From Phoenix dactylifera (Eukaryota; Streptophyta; Magnoliopsida; Arecales; Arecaceae), in the NCBI RefSeq assembly GCF_009389715.1, contig NC_052399.1:6140585-6204584 (forward strand): 64,000 nt of DNA, given 5' to 3'. Positions 31,411-42,431 of this stretch are shown piece after piece (the first letter of the stretch is position 1; each line of letters opens with the position of its first letter). The position numbers and the translations under genes are program-made. Under the pieces are notes generated by a model. That model did not search any database. It worked only from the letters and a program-made list of their open reading frames with translations, and was not told where the DNA came from.

Positions 31411-33079
31411 ATGATGCCTCTAGTTGTTTCATTGTTCCCTTGGTGTCACCAGCACTCCCTTTTGATCATCTCCTTCCTCCTCCCCCTGTTCTTCTTCTTC
31501 TTGCTGCCGTTCTTCTTAGGCCAAAACAAGGTTATGCAATCAGAAAGGAGAAAGCTGACCTCGCTTCCCACCCCGCCGAGGCTTCCTGTGCTCGGCAACC
31601 TCCACCAGCTCGGCTCCGCTGCGCATCGCTCCTTGCGATCACTCTCCGAGAAGTATGGCCCTGTGATGCTCATGTACTTTGGCTGCGTCCCCACCGTCAT
31701 CGTCTCCTCAGCTGAAGCAGCTCATGAGGTCATGAAGACGCGCGACCTCGCCTTTGCAAGCAGGCCAAAGTCGAGCATGGCCGACAGGCTTTTATACAAT
31801 TCCCACGATGTCGCCTTCTCACCCTATAGTGAGTATTGGCGGCAGGTGAGGCGAATTTGTGTCCTCCACCTTCTCAGCCTCAAGAGGGTGCAGTCATTTC
31901 GCTCTGTTAGAGAAGAGGAAGTGGTGCTAATGATCGATAACATTCGCTGCGCCGCCTCCAACATGCAACCTGTGAACCCTAGCAAGTTGATATCCACCTT
32001 AACCAGCGACATAGTCTGCAGAGTAGCTTTCGGGAGGAAGTACTCTAAGGAAGAAGATGGCGGTAATACGTTCCGAGAAATGCTTAGGGAGACGCTAGAA
32101 TTGCTTGGAACGTTTCCTGTGGGGGACTTCATTCCACGGTTGCGCTGGGTTGATTGGTTGAGAGGACTGGATGCAAGGGTGAGAAACACCGCCAAACAAA
32201 TAGATTGTTTCACTGAGAAAATAATAGAGGCCCATCTGCATGTTAAGAATGATGGAAGTGATGATCACAGGGACATCTGCGACTTCATCGATGTTCTGCT
32301 TTCCCTCGACAATGATAAGAATGACGGTTCCGGCATTTCCCTCGGCAGGGACAGTATCAAGGCTGTTACTTTGGTAAGCCCACTGTGTCTCCTCTTTGTT
32401 GCCCTGGCTAACGTATTTGAAAATTTTAGCAGTGGTAGTCCACAATTCAATATCTTTATGTTGACAGGATATGTTTGCTGGTGGCACTGACACGACATAC
32501 ACCGTGATCGAATGGGTGATGGCGGAGCTTGTCAGGCACCCGAAAGACATGAAAAGAGTGCAAGAGGAAGTGAGAAAGGTAGTTGGATTAAAAGAGAAGA
32601 TAGAAGAGGAATTGCTAGGTGAGATGCACTACTTGAAGGCAGTGATTAAAGAGGTTTTAAGGTTGGACACACCAGTTCCTTTACTGGTTCCCCGGGAATC
32701 AATCGAAGATACCAAGTTGCAGGGCTATGACATTCCAGCAGGGACTAGAGTCATGATCAATGCTTGGGCAATTGCAAGGGATCCCAGATCATGGGAGAGG
32801 GCCGAGGAATTTTGGCCTGATAGGTTTATGAACAGTTCCTTTGATTTCAGAGGGCAGGACTTCCAATTTATACCATTTGGTGCTGGCCGGAGAGGCTGTC
32901 CTGGCATTGCCTTTTCGATCCCCGTCGTCGAGCTCGCTCTCGCCAATTTGTTGCATCATTTTGATTGGGAGTTGCCTGATGGGATGAAAGAAGAGTCACT
33001 GGATATGAGTGAATCTGCTGGAATTACTTCACGTAAGAAAGTGAATCTGATTCTTGTGGCAAAACCTCGAATTATTTAA
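31411..33079 (+). CDS. CYP71-type cytochrome P450, gene A
   Basis: Two exons, 31411-32373 and 32468-33079, with a 94-bp phase-0 GT-AG intron, encode 524 residues, normal for the family. An N-terminal membrane anchor (about 16-36) is followed by the Pro-rich hinge PPRLPVLGN (55-63), the I-helix oxygen-binding motif AGGTDTT (325-331), the K-helix ExxR (E383, R386), the PDRF element (438-441) and the heme loop PFGAGRRGCPG (457-467, Cys465 as iron ligand). Such enzymes sit on the endoplasmic reticulum and hydroxylate specialised metabolites or hormones with NADPH-P450 reductase; the substrate cannot be told from sequence. The K-helix continuation reads LRLDTP rather than the usual LRLHPP. The gene is a tandem duplicate of 42432-44095; its frame and motifs look intact. 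Confidence 0.93.
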
Positions 33080-33139
33080 GTCAGTATAAACTACTCTACT
33101 TTACAGTACTGTACTTTCTTTTGGCAGTCTGCTAGGTAT

Positions 33140-33340
33140 GTTTGAAGTTCTATGTTTACGAAGACCCATGTCGCATTTATGGCAAAGACTAAATTATTAT
33201 CTATAAATATATCTGTTGTCCACATACACGATGCCGCTGAGATTCAGATTGGAAATTCTTTATTTGGGAACGGCGATCATGTTTTGTTTGGTAGGAGAAA
33301 TCTGATACCTATTTACAAAATAGACACAGACCTGAAATAG
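33140..33340. other. 3' flank of P450 gene A, part of the duplicated unit
   Basis: Recognisably similar to 44150-44400 downstream of gene B (shared ATTATCTATAAATAT / ATTATCTGTAAATAT, GATGCCGCTGAGATTCAGAT / GATGCTGTTGGGATTCAGAT). It marks the right side of the duplication. The short ORF here is not considered a gene. Confidence 0.55.
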
Positions 33341-33429
33341 GCTATGCTAACCATCTTATCCGTACTTTTTTTTCAGGCATAAGCAAGTTCATATCTATGC
33401 TAGAATAACCATATGGCCATTCTTTACAT

Positions 33430-34075
33430 CATTTTTTTTTTGCTCGTTCTAGATTGTACTCATAATTTTAATTTTATATTATTAATTATATTATAAAAAT
33501 ATCTAATATAATATGATAATCAATATTGTGATTGTATATCTGAATATATTGTGTATGTACTTGACAATAAGTAAATAACCACTACATATTCATAATTTTC
33601 CTTATGTATACAAATACTAAATAATATGATAATCCATACTATACATATTTAAGAATAAACAAAATATTAATATCATTAAACATGAGAATAAAATAGTATA
33701 ATATTATCGATGGTGTTAATAATAACTACTACATAATTATCATAGTAATATTTAAGAGAGTATTATTATAGTATATATATTTATAGTTTATATATATATA
33801 GTATTTATTATGACATAATATTAACATAATATATTTAATATTATCGTTATGTTCAAATAATTATATTACAAAACAAAATACCATAAAGGAATATTAATAT
33901 TACAATAACATAATATTTATATCATATTTTTTAATGGTGTAATATATTCTACTACAACACTATAAAATATTATTATTTGATATTAATATTGTATACAAGA
34001 TATTATTATAATAAAATTATTATATAATAATATTATACTCAAATACTAATATTTACTATTGATGTTATCTCTATA
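33430..34075. repeat. Extremely AT-rich low-complexity block
   Basis: About 640 bp composed almost entirely of TAATAT, ATAATAT and ATTATTA words, sharply bounded on the right by CTTGGCCCTTCTCCCTC. No unit repeats exactly and no ORF of note occurs. Such blocks can be matrix-attachment-like or decayed transposon sequence; neither can be decided here. Confidence 0.75.
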
Positions 34076-34079
34076 TTCT

Positions 34080-35280
34080 TGGCCCTTCTCCCTCTTAAAG
34101 ATTGGTTGAAAAAAGAGGAAGGGGGAAGGGGACTTTCCTATCTTACTTCTCTTTACAATTTTTTGCTTTTTTACCTTTTTGATGTCCAACATCTCTCTCG
34201 GTTTCGAGTATTTACAATAGAGTATTACGTCAAGGGATTTGACCCGTTTCTTTCTATCACATGCAAATTGATATGCATTACAAAGAATGAGACTACATAT
34301 GTTTTTTAAATCTTTGGCAATTATAATTGCGGCAATAAATAATTATGTACTATCTTCTATCAAGAAAAAAGAAATCGCTTGTCATACATGTGTGACATGT
34401 TATATCAAGATTCAAGAGATATACTCGGTCAAAAAAATTTTCTAAAATATAAATTTTCATTTTGACCGGTCTAGTTGCAGGCTCAAGTATTGTTATATCG
34501 CCTCAATTGGTGTATGAATCAAATCCTTTAGAGCTAGACAGGTCATTATAGAACTCGAAAAGTTACTCGATTCAAAAGAAAATATCCAAATTGGATGGCC
34601 TACAATGTAGTTATAACTTTCGGATATTTAAATAAGCAATGTAGCTTCTGATGCAATGGATATTGCTCTTGGATGCTAACCTACTCGAGGTGGCTTGGTA
34701 TGTAGTGGGTCTATTAATGATTCTTCTAGGTCATATAAGTTGGGGCCTCAGAGATGAAAAGAGATCTTTCAACAACCAAAATGTGGTGTCACGATGCAGA
34801 TCAATTGAAGTCATCAAATCTTGTTCCTTGTAAGTTGCAAGGCCAATTTCCTAGCCAATTGTGTTGAAATGGATCACACAACTCCATGTAAACTAAAACA
34901 AGGAGCATTAGTTATATGAGAAAGTAACAACAGCGATGGTTGTGTGGTGGAGGTTTGATGGTAGTGGAGACATTTTAGTGAAGACGGTCAGAGCATTAAG
35001 GGTGGTAGTTGTGGTCGCGACAATGACAATGATGATAAAAATAGTGTTTATGATGATGGTAAAAAATAATTTTTTTATTCTTCAAAATCATGAAAGCAAG
35101 AATTTCTTATTGTTATTTTTCAAAAAATAATAAGAATGATCTTAAAAATAAAAATAAAAACAATAGCATGACATATTTTTCTCCTGTGTTCTTTGTGATC
35201 TTATTTTTGAAAATAAAAATAGCAAATAAAAATACACTTTTTAAGTTTCGAAAGAATTAGTAGAGAGAAGGGAAGGCAGG
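34080..35280. other. Intergenic sequence, nothing recognised
   Basis: AT-rich with short unconvincing ORFs; I see no conserved domain, RNA gene or paired terminal repeats. Confidence 0.4.
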
Positions 35281-35309
35281 GGGTGGGGTTGGTTAGCGGG
35301 GCCATGAGA

Positions 35310-35640
35310 AGTTGGGAGCGAAGTTGGGCCGCAAGTTCAAAAGTGCCACCAGAATTCAATTGGGTGGCGAGGTTCCGGTTATGGGAGCACAAAACGAACC
35401 AACCAGCGGTGGACAATTGGAAACAGAGGGAACCAACTCGCTCACGTTGGTTTGGTCCGGAAAATTCTCTCGACTCGGATGTTGAAGCCAAACTCCAGTC
35501 TTGGCTGGCATTTCAATATTTAGGTGGAGATCCATGCTGGTGAATTGAAATTAACAGTCAAATATTGTTCTTTATTCGAATTAAAAAAAAGTCTTAGTAG
35601 AGATAAATCTCAATTTATTAGTAGCTCACGGAGATGATCC
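35310..35640. repeat. Diverged copy of the region at 29930-30290
   Basis: Shares ordered landmarks with sequence near the ARM-like gene's 5' end: GGGCCGCAAGTTC / GGGCCACAAGTTC, CATTTCAATATTT / CATTCCAATATTT, AGATCCATG / AGATCTGAG, GTGAATTGAAA / GATGAATTGGAAA, GTCAAATATTGTTCTTT / GTCAAATGTTCTTT, TTATTAGTAG / CTATTAGTAG. Similarity is moderate by eye. It suggests that the duplication producing the second P450 began here. Confidence 0.45.
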
Positions 35641-36570
35641 ATGTTTAAGATTGGTCACCGATACCGTCCTCCACAAGGCTGTGAGTTCAATAGTTCCACA
35701 TGTGCATGCAGTATACTGTGGTCTTTAGGGATTTGACCACATTGCATGGACGGTATGCAATCGAGCCCATCGCGTTACTAAGAGTGAGGCTTCAAATAAG
35801 TTCTCAAAGAAGAATGAGCTAATTTCTCCAACAAATGATTATGTGTGGTGTGTGCATGTAAGGTTGATTAGTAGTGGTTTTAACAAGGCGAGATATATAC
35901 GTTCGAATAAGGATCTTCTGTTGTGACCATAAAGAGATGGATGGCCGCCAAATACCTAAAGACGTGTGTTGTTTGATCGCCGTTCATCTTAGCACAGACT
36001 ACACCATATAGGATACTGATTGTATATATTCTGCTTCTTTAGATTTTGCAGCCTACATCTTGAGATTAATAGCACATGATGCTTCTATTTTCGTGCTGTA
36101 TGTGAAAATTCGCATGGACGTGTGTTTAGTTTCACATAAGATAGATGTTACTTACTCATACGTAATTCCTCTTGAATGATATCATGGCCATCCATTCTTA
36201 TGTGTTTTATCATCACGCATCTACATCACCAATGTAAGTTTTTTCCTTGGAGATACCATTGCTGAAATACGTGTGTTCCGAGGGAGATTTCTTGGCAGGC
36301 TGGCTAAAATTTTGTAGCTGGTAGCTGTTTACACCATTATGTATGGTGGAAACTTTACTTCCCGGGGCGTCTTGCACGGTGACTTTGGGCCATCGAATTC
36401 GAATTCTTTGCGGCAGGGAGGGCGCGGAAGCTACCGTTTAACGAATGCAATGCAGGCAAGGTGGCTTGCTTGCTCTCCGCCTACCGCGGCGTTGGGCGGC
36501 AAGGAAGGAGGCATTGACTAGACCATGCACAAAGTACAAGAGGCATTCGGGAAGCGCATGTTTATCAGAC
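35641..36570. other. Intergenic sequence, nothing recognised
   Basis: No convincing gene or element. The segment 36340-36560 is more GC-rich with short ORFs on both strands, but no family motif is seen. Confidence 0.4.
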
Positions 36571-36572
36571 TC

Positions 36573-37254
36573 CACCCCAGTTTTATTTTCTACCCAAAAT
36601 GTGTCTGCAGGATTTGGAGACACCTGCCTCATATGCCTAGGCTCTAAAACAAGCATGTGCGCATACGCGCCGCTCAGACCCCTCCTCGATTTTGTTTTTT
36701 TATTCAAAATACGTCCGCAGGATTTAGAGACATCTGCCTCATATGCCTAGGCTCTAGACGAATCTAGCCAATGTGAAATCTTTCATTTACCCATCCTCGG
36801 ACAAGAGCCGTCCTCGGCTCTGATACCAAAATGTTACGCCTCAGCCTGCGCGGGGCACGTGAGGCACTCAGTGCCCACGTGGGGACCATATGAGGGAGGA
36901 ACATGTGGCTCCCCTGCCAGATCTTGTTCGGTTCCAGAGCCCACACGCGCCGCTCAGACCCCTACTCGGTTTTGTTTTTTTATCCAAAATGTGTCTGCAG
37001 GATTTGGAGACACCCGCCTCATATGCCTAGGCTCTGGACGAGTCTAGCCAATGTGAAATCTTTCATTTACCCACCCTCGAACTAGAGCCGTCCTCGGCTC
37101 TGATACCAAAATGTCACGCCTCAGCCTGCGCGGGGCACGTGAGGCACCCAGTGCCCACGTGGGGACCATATGAGGGAGGAACATGAGGCTCCCCTGCTAG
37201 ATATTGTCCGGTTCTAGGGCCCGCATGCGCCGCTCAGACCCCTCCCTGGTTTTG
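36573..37254. repeat. 280-bp tandem repeat with paired G-boxes
   Basis: Landmark CAGGATTTGGAGACACC..GCCTCATATGCCTAGGCTCT recurs at 36609, 36719 and 36999; GATACCAAAATGT.ACGCCT recurs exactly 280 bp apart (36821-36840 and 37101-37120). The first unit is shortened to about 110 bp. Each full unit holds GGGCACGTGAGGCAC and GCCCACGTGGGG, two CACGTG/CACGTGG G-box-like cores that can pair with one another. The array is interrupted at 37254 by an LTR element and resumes at 41982. Confidence 0.85.
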
Positions 37255-37692
37255 TGATGGGGACATCAGAGCCCTTCATCCAGATGATCCTGAGCCCCCG
37301 GATTGAGTCAGACCCGTTTATTTGCATATTTATTTTATTATTTTATTTCTGGGCTTATTTGCATTTTAGGGTTTATTTGTGGATGATTTTATTTCTGGGC
37401 TTATTTGCATTTTAGGGCTTAGTTGTGGTTTATTTGTGTTATTTGTGGGTTTATTAGGATTTATTTCTGTGTAAGGGGGTTTATGCAAATTGTGTATTCG
37501 GGTCCTATATATAGGAAACTATTTTCATGATTAGGGTTTAATGAAGAATTAAGAAATTTTCTCCCCACCTATTCTCCTCCTCTCTTCTTCTCTTCTCCCT
37601 CTTCTCCTCCTCCTCCTCTTTCTCTTCTCCTTCTTCTTCTGTTCTGATTTAAAATCCCATGGAAGTTTTCCTCCAGATTTGGTGCGGCATCA
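37255..37692 (+). repeat. 5' LTR
   Basis: A 438-bp repeat starting TGATGGGG and ending GGCATCA, with TGATG/CATCA inverted tips. It contains CTATATATAGG as a likely TATA box (near 37505) and a long CT-rich tract before the primer-binding site. Confidence 0.95.
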
Positions 37693-38677
37693 ACTTGGTA
37701 TCAGAGCAAAGGCTTTGCCTCTGCTGCCAAAGCCACGATCTAGCATCGTCTTCCATCTTTCACACCACAACCAGTTCCCTCCCCGACACCACCGCCGAGT
37801 CTGTGAAGGCCCAGATCGCCGCCCATCCGCATCCGACCCTCTCTCTCTCTCGGTCTGTGTTTTCACCAGAGCAAAAAAAAAAAAAAAAAACCCTTTGCAG
37901 TACCCCGTTCCCGTGGCCACCCGTCACCACGCTCGCGGCCACCGCTTCTACCCCTCGCCGCCGACAACACCAGCACCGCCGCTTTGATTCGCTGCCGGAG
38001 GTCACCGTGACCCCACGGAAACCCGCCGTCCTGGTGTCAACCGTGCGGCAACCGTCCTGACGGAGGAAGTTTTCGGCCGCGACCCCTGTGGCCACCGTCC
38101 GTGGCCAGATCCGGGAGTGGGACACCGCTCTCCCTCTCCGTCGCCGCCCTAACGCCTCCCTCCGCCGCTACAACCCGAGCCGCCCACGTCTGCCGCCAAC
38201 CGCCTGCATCGGGCCCACAGAGGAGACCGCCGCCGGGAAACCCGAGATCGGCTGCCACCGTCGCCGCCGAGCCGCGGCCGCGACCTTCGCCCCGCCTGCA
38301 ACCGCCGATTCGCCCTCCGTTCCGGCCGCAATCGCCGCTGTGTCTTCCTTCACGACTGCAGCCGCCGCCGATCAAAGCCCCGTGGCTATTGGCTGCGCCG
38401 CCGGTCCCCTCGGTCGTTCCGCAACGACCGCCGAGCAGCCCGGGTCATCCTCCCGTTTCGGTCGGGAGGTTCGGGAGGTTGAAGACGGGTGGTAACGGGT
38501 AAGTTCTAAACCCGTTACCCCAAAACCCGATAGCCCGGGTCCACATCCAGTAAGTTAAAAAAAAAAAAAAAATGGCACGTGACCCGCACGTGCTGAGTTT
38601 CACAGTTATCGGAGCGGGTCTCATTCGAAACCCGAATCCGATAACCCAAGCCCGTCAAGGTCCAAAAAAAAAAAAGA

Positions 38678-38708
<31 letters not shown>

Positions 38709-39982
38709 GGGTACCTGTTATCTTCCCCGATCGTCTGCCCGCCGCTGTTGTCGTCGCCCCACCGCCGCTGCCGTCGTCGTGGCTCCTCCGCCGCCGTCTT
38801 CGCCAAACCGCCGAGGTGCCGCCGCTCCCTCACGGTGCTTCCCCGTCGCCGAGCGCCGTCGCCTCCGAGCCCCTCTTTCTCCTCCATCGTCCACCGCCCG
38901 AGCCGCCGGTGCCCGAGCCGACGCCACCATCCCGCCGGGGCCCGAGCCGACGCCACCATCCCGCCGGGGCCCGAGCTGACGCCGACGGCCTCATCGTACA
39001 TCCCCTCCTATTTTCCTCACCACCGGCCGACTCCACAGGCCGCCCGCCGCCCTCCTTCCGCCGCCCTCCTTCCGCCGCACGGTCCGACTGCCCCGCCGTG
39101 TTCCTCTCCCCATCTTTTGCACCACTGCCGCACCCCTCCACCACTCACCACCGCTTCCTCACCCACAGCTCGCCGCCCTCCCTTTCCCCTGGCCCTCATC
39201 CCTTTCTTCTTCGCCCATTGCAACTCACCCGAGCACCTCTCCATCGACCCCAGATAGGCCCCTTTTGGGCCGGGCCACCCACTGCCTCCTCACAGGCCCA
39301 AGCCAGCAGGCCCTCACTACTGAGGCCTGATCCCATCTCACGAACTCAGCAGGTCCACTCTCCTCCATTTTACAAGCCCAGCAGACTAGCCAAGGTGCTG
39401 TGATCAGATCCAAATAGAAGCCAATTGAAAAGGTCCATCAGCTACAACCGCGCACCGATCGTCGCCTAGCCCACAAGCACACATCCTGGTCGCCTACGTC
39501 ACGACAGGTAATAAGGTTTCTACTTTTCTTGGGCTTGTTCATTTAATTATGTTCTAGTTCTCTTGCATGGTAGCCACATTTTGAAAACTTACTTTTGCTG
39601 TCAAAATTCAGAACATAGAACCCCTACTTTCAAACCCATCCTATTTGCCCTTTTAAAATCTAAATATTAAATTAGCACACCCTAACAACTGGATGCTTCT
39701 CAACATTCTTCGATCAGATTGATTTAGGATCAGAACAACTGTACTACTTGATTGCAATCTAATTTCTTAAATTGAATAATCTTAATCCTTAATTCTGAAT
39801 AACCGAAGTAAAAATCAGCAACATTTAAATTTTAAGTTATTTTTGTGAAGACTTGCTGATTTCTGAAATCATAATAGATTGCATTAGTAGGTTGTCCTGC
39901 ATCAAATTTGGTCTTACATCATAGTTATTAGGATTTCATTAGTGACACTGCATTTCATATCATCACCCAGTGTCATCATTGC

Positions 39983-41587
39983 ATGCCAACCTGTAGTGAT
40001 ATGGAGTACTATCTCAGTCAACCTAAAACCCCTGTAGCTACCATGAATTCCGACATTTTGAGGTCTATCAAGGAACAGATTGTTGCCATGCGGGCTGGAT
40101 ACAAGAAATTCAAACAAGAGATCCGTGAGCTCGTGCAAAATTCTAAGACCCCTAAATCGCCAGCCCCTGTTACAGCCCAACCTAAAATCGGTTTGGTCGC
40201 ACCACCTGTAGTCCTTCCCCACTCTCCTAGGTACCAAACTCAATACTCTAGGTGTCAACTTTTCGGCCACATAGCGCCCCAATGTTCCACTAAGATCTAC
40301 CCGATTACTGAACCAGAAGTTAGGAACCAAGAGGCCGAATATGTCGAAAAAGTCTATGAACCAAATATAGAAGACTACGAAGAAGACTTTGAAGACGAAC
40401 CTACAGAATTGGACTTTGTCCAAAATGATTTCCAAAGGGAGACTATTGATCTAAGTACAACCAAGCCACTTCACATCACTACTGTGGAAGAGGTAGTGAC
40501 AGATATTGAGAGCCAGTCACCAGAATTGGCACTTGTAGCTAAAGATACCCATGTGGAATCCAATCTTGAACATTCCTCTATAGTAGTTTCCCTTATAGAG
40601 GAGTTTAATGTTATAGTCCCCGATGATCTTCCAGATGCACTCTCTCCGATGCGTGATATCCAACATGCAATTGATCTAGTTCCCGGAGTATTTCTACCCA
40701 ACCTTCCACATCATAGGCTCAACCCAAATGCATACGCTAGGACCTGGGATTTAATATTACCGACAGTTGAGTTTGCATATAATAGTTCGGTTCATAAGTC
40801 CATAGGCATAAATTCGTTTGAAGTGGTGCATGATTACAAACCTAGGCAACCCATAGACCTGTTTTTCATTTCTCATCAGTATAGAGTCTTTGAGTCTGCA
40901 CAATCAATTGCATCACATCCACATTCATTGCATCAAGAAATCAGCAATTGTAGTCATTTTAATAACTTAAAATATAAATTTCTTGCTGATTTACATAGAC
41001 GTTATAAAGAGTTAAGTGAAAAAGATTACGTCATGATAAGAACTAGGCTTGAACGATTTTCTTCAGATACGTTTAAGAAATTGCAAACTTGTAGTGCAGA
41101 ACCGTTCAAAATCTTAAAGAAAATCAGTTCGAATGCATATGTTGTGGATCTTCCTGATGATTATGGGATTAGTGCGACATTTAATATTGAAGATTTGGTC
41201 CCATACAAAAAGATAATATTCATGCCTTCTGACCCCTTTATTGATATACCTGCCCATGTTGGACACCCTGACCAATTACCTGCTGTTGAGCCACCACTTC
41301 CCAAAGTTCATGCACGCAGAGAACAAATAGAACATATATTGGATGAGCAGGTTATTTCAACCAGGAACGGTGGTTACCAACGTTACCTTGTTCGGTGGAA
41401 AGGTCGACCAAAGTCTGATGTGACGTGGATTTCCAGAGCACAGTTGCAGCGCCTTGACCCCGATCTTCTGGAGCAGTATGACAGCCGGCCAGACCTGTAC
41501 TCGACGGGGTCGAGTTTTTCTCACCCGGGAGGAGTTGATGGGGACATCAGAGCCCTTCATCCAGATGATCCTGAGCCCCCGGATTGA
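39983..41587 (+). pseudogene. Fossil gag/pol remnant with chromodomain inside the LTR element
   Basis: Coding remnant of the Ty3/Gypsy element: a CCHC-like stretch, an integrase C-terminal region and a C-terminal chromodomain (YLVRWKGRPKSDVTWISRAQ). It reads into the 3' LTR, as known for some plant chromoviruses. The chromodomain family steers integration towards particular chromatin. It is treated as a broken fossil; no host function is inferred. Confidence 0.85.
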
Positions 41588-41976
41588 GTCAGACCCGTTT
41601 ATTTGCATATTTATTTTATTATTTTATTTCTGGGCTTATTTGCATTTTAGGGTTTATTTGTGGATGATTTTATTTCTGGGCTTATTTGCATTTTAGGGCT
41701 TAGTTGTGGTTTATTTGTGTTATTTGTGGGTTTATTAGGATTTATTTCTGTGTAAGGGGGTTTATGCAAATTGTGTATTCGGGCCCTATATATAGGAAAC
41801 TATTTTCATGATTGGGGTTTAATGAAGAATTAAGAAATTTTCTCCCCACCTATTCTCCTCCTCCTCTCTTCTTCTCTTCTCCCTCTTCTCCTCCTCCTCC
41901 TCTTTCTCTTCTCCCTCTTCTTCTGTTCTGATTTAAAATCCCACGGAAGTTTTCCTCCAGATTTGGTGCGGCATCA
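41536..41976 (+). repeat. 3' LTR
   Basis: A 441-bp near-identical partner of 37255-37692, preceded by a short purine-rich tract (GGGAGGAG) and followed by the TTTTG target duplication. Confidence 0.95.
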
Positions 41977-41981
41977 TTTTG

Positions 41982-42080
41982 TTTTCTGCCAAAAACGGGT
42001 CTATAGGATTTGGAGACACTCGCCTCATATGCCCAGACTCTGGAACGAGTCTAGCCGATGTGGGATCTTTCACTTCCTTT
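41982..42080. repeat. Resumed 280-bp tandem repeat (right of the LTR element)
   Basis: Continues the interrupted unit: TTTTGTTTTCTGCC then AGGATTTGGAGACACTCGCC, TCATATGCCCAGACTCTGG and GAGTCTAGCCGATGTG. It ends where similarity to the upstream region of P450 gene A starts. Confidence 0.75.
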
Positions 42081-42320
42081 CTTCTTATTTTATTTTGGAT
42101 AAAAGCCTATTTGTCGTCTCTTTGGATCTTTACCTGATTCTTTTCATATTTGTTCATTCTATAAACTTTCGGGTCAAATGAAATCTCTCACTAGCGTCTC
42201 CATACGGCAAAGAAGGAAAGATGGAAAATTCAGGCACGGCTTGCCTATCCCAAGTGAGAAAAAATCCAGAAGCTTTAGGCGTAGGGAAGCTTGGCATTCT
42301 CCACCAGCGCAGCGCCGTTC

Positions 42321-42353
42321 ACATATATTAGACGGAAAATAGGGAGTTAAATA
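42321..42353 (+). promoter_or_regulatory. Core promoter candidate of the second P450 gene
   Basis: ACATATATTA (42321-42330) and TTAAATA (42347-42353) match the block upstream of gene A base for base. The leader down to the ATG (ACGACTCGAGA..TTGCAGTGAAATG) is also shared. The LTR element ends only about 345 bp upstream. Confidence 0.45.
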
Positions 42354-42431
42354 GCCCGCTAACTCGAAGGCCAATTCCATTTCCTAGTTCCAACCCACAA
42401 GCCACGACTCGAGACTTCCCGTTGCAGTGAA

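Larger units (their letters stand above)
37255..41976 (+). mobile_element. Young Ty3/Gypsy chromovirus-type LTR element, non-autonomous fossil
   Basis: Complete ends: LTRs at 37255-37692 and 41536-41976, target duplication TTTTG on both sides (37250-37254 and 41977-41981), and a primer-binding site TGGTATCAGAGC (37695-37706) matching initiator tRNA-Met. The interior of about 3.8 kb has a CCG-rich leader and a 3' region with a gag-like zinc-knuckle trace, an integrase C-terminal part and a chromodomain. The element is incomplete and broken; it lacks recognisable reverse transcriptase and must depend on relatives for movement. The LTRs differ at about five sites plus one small indel, so insertion is recent, probably under one million years. 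It is inserted in the 280-bp tandem repeat. Confidence 0.9.

Noticed and set aside
37679-39413. Many long Pro/Arg/Ala-rich ORFs on both strands
   Set aside because: They lie in the CCG-rich leader of the LTR element; opposing frames are all open because of base composition.
39914-40435. 173-codon minus-strand ORF
   Set aside because: Antisense to the LTR element's coding remnant; no domain of its own.
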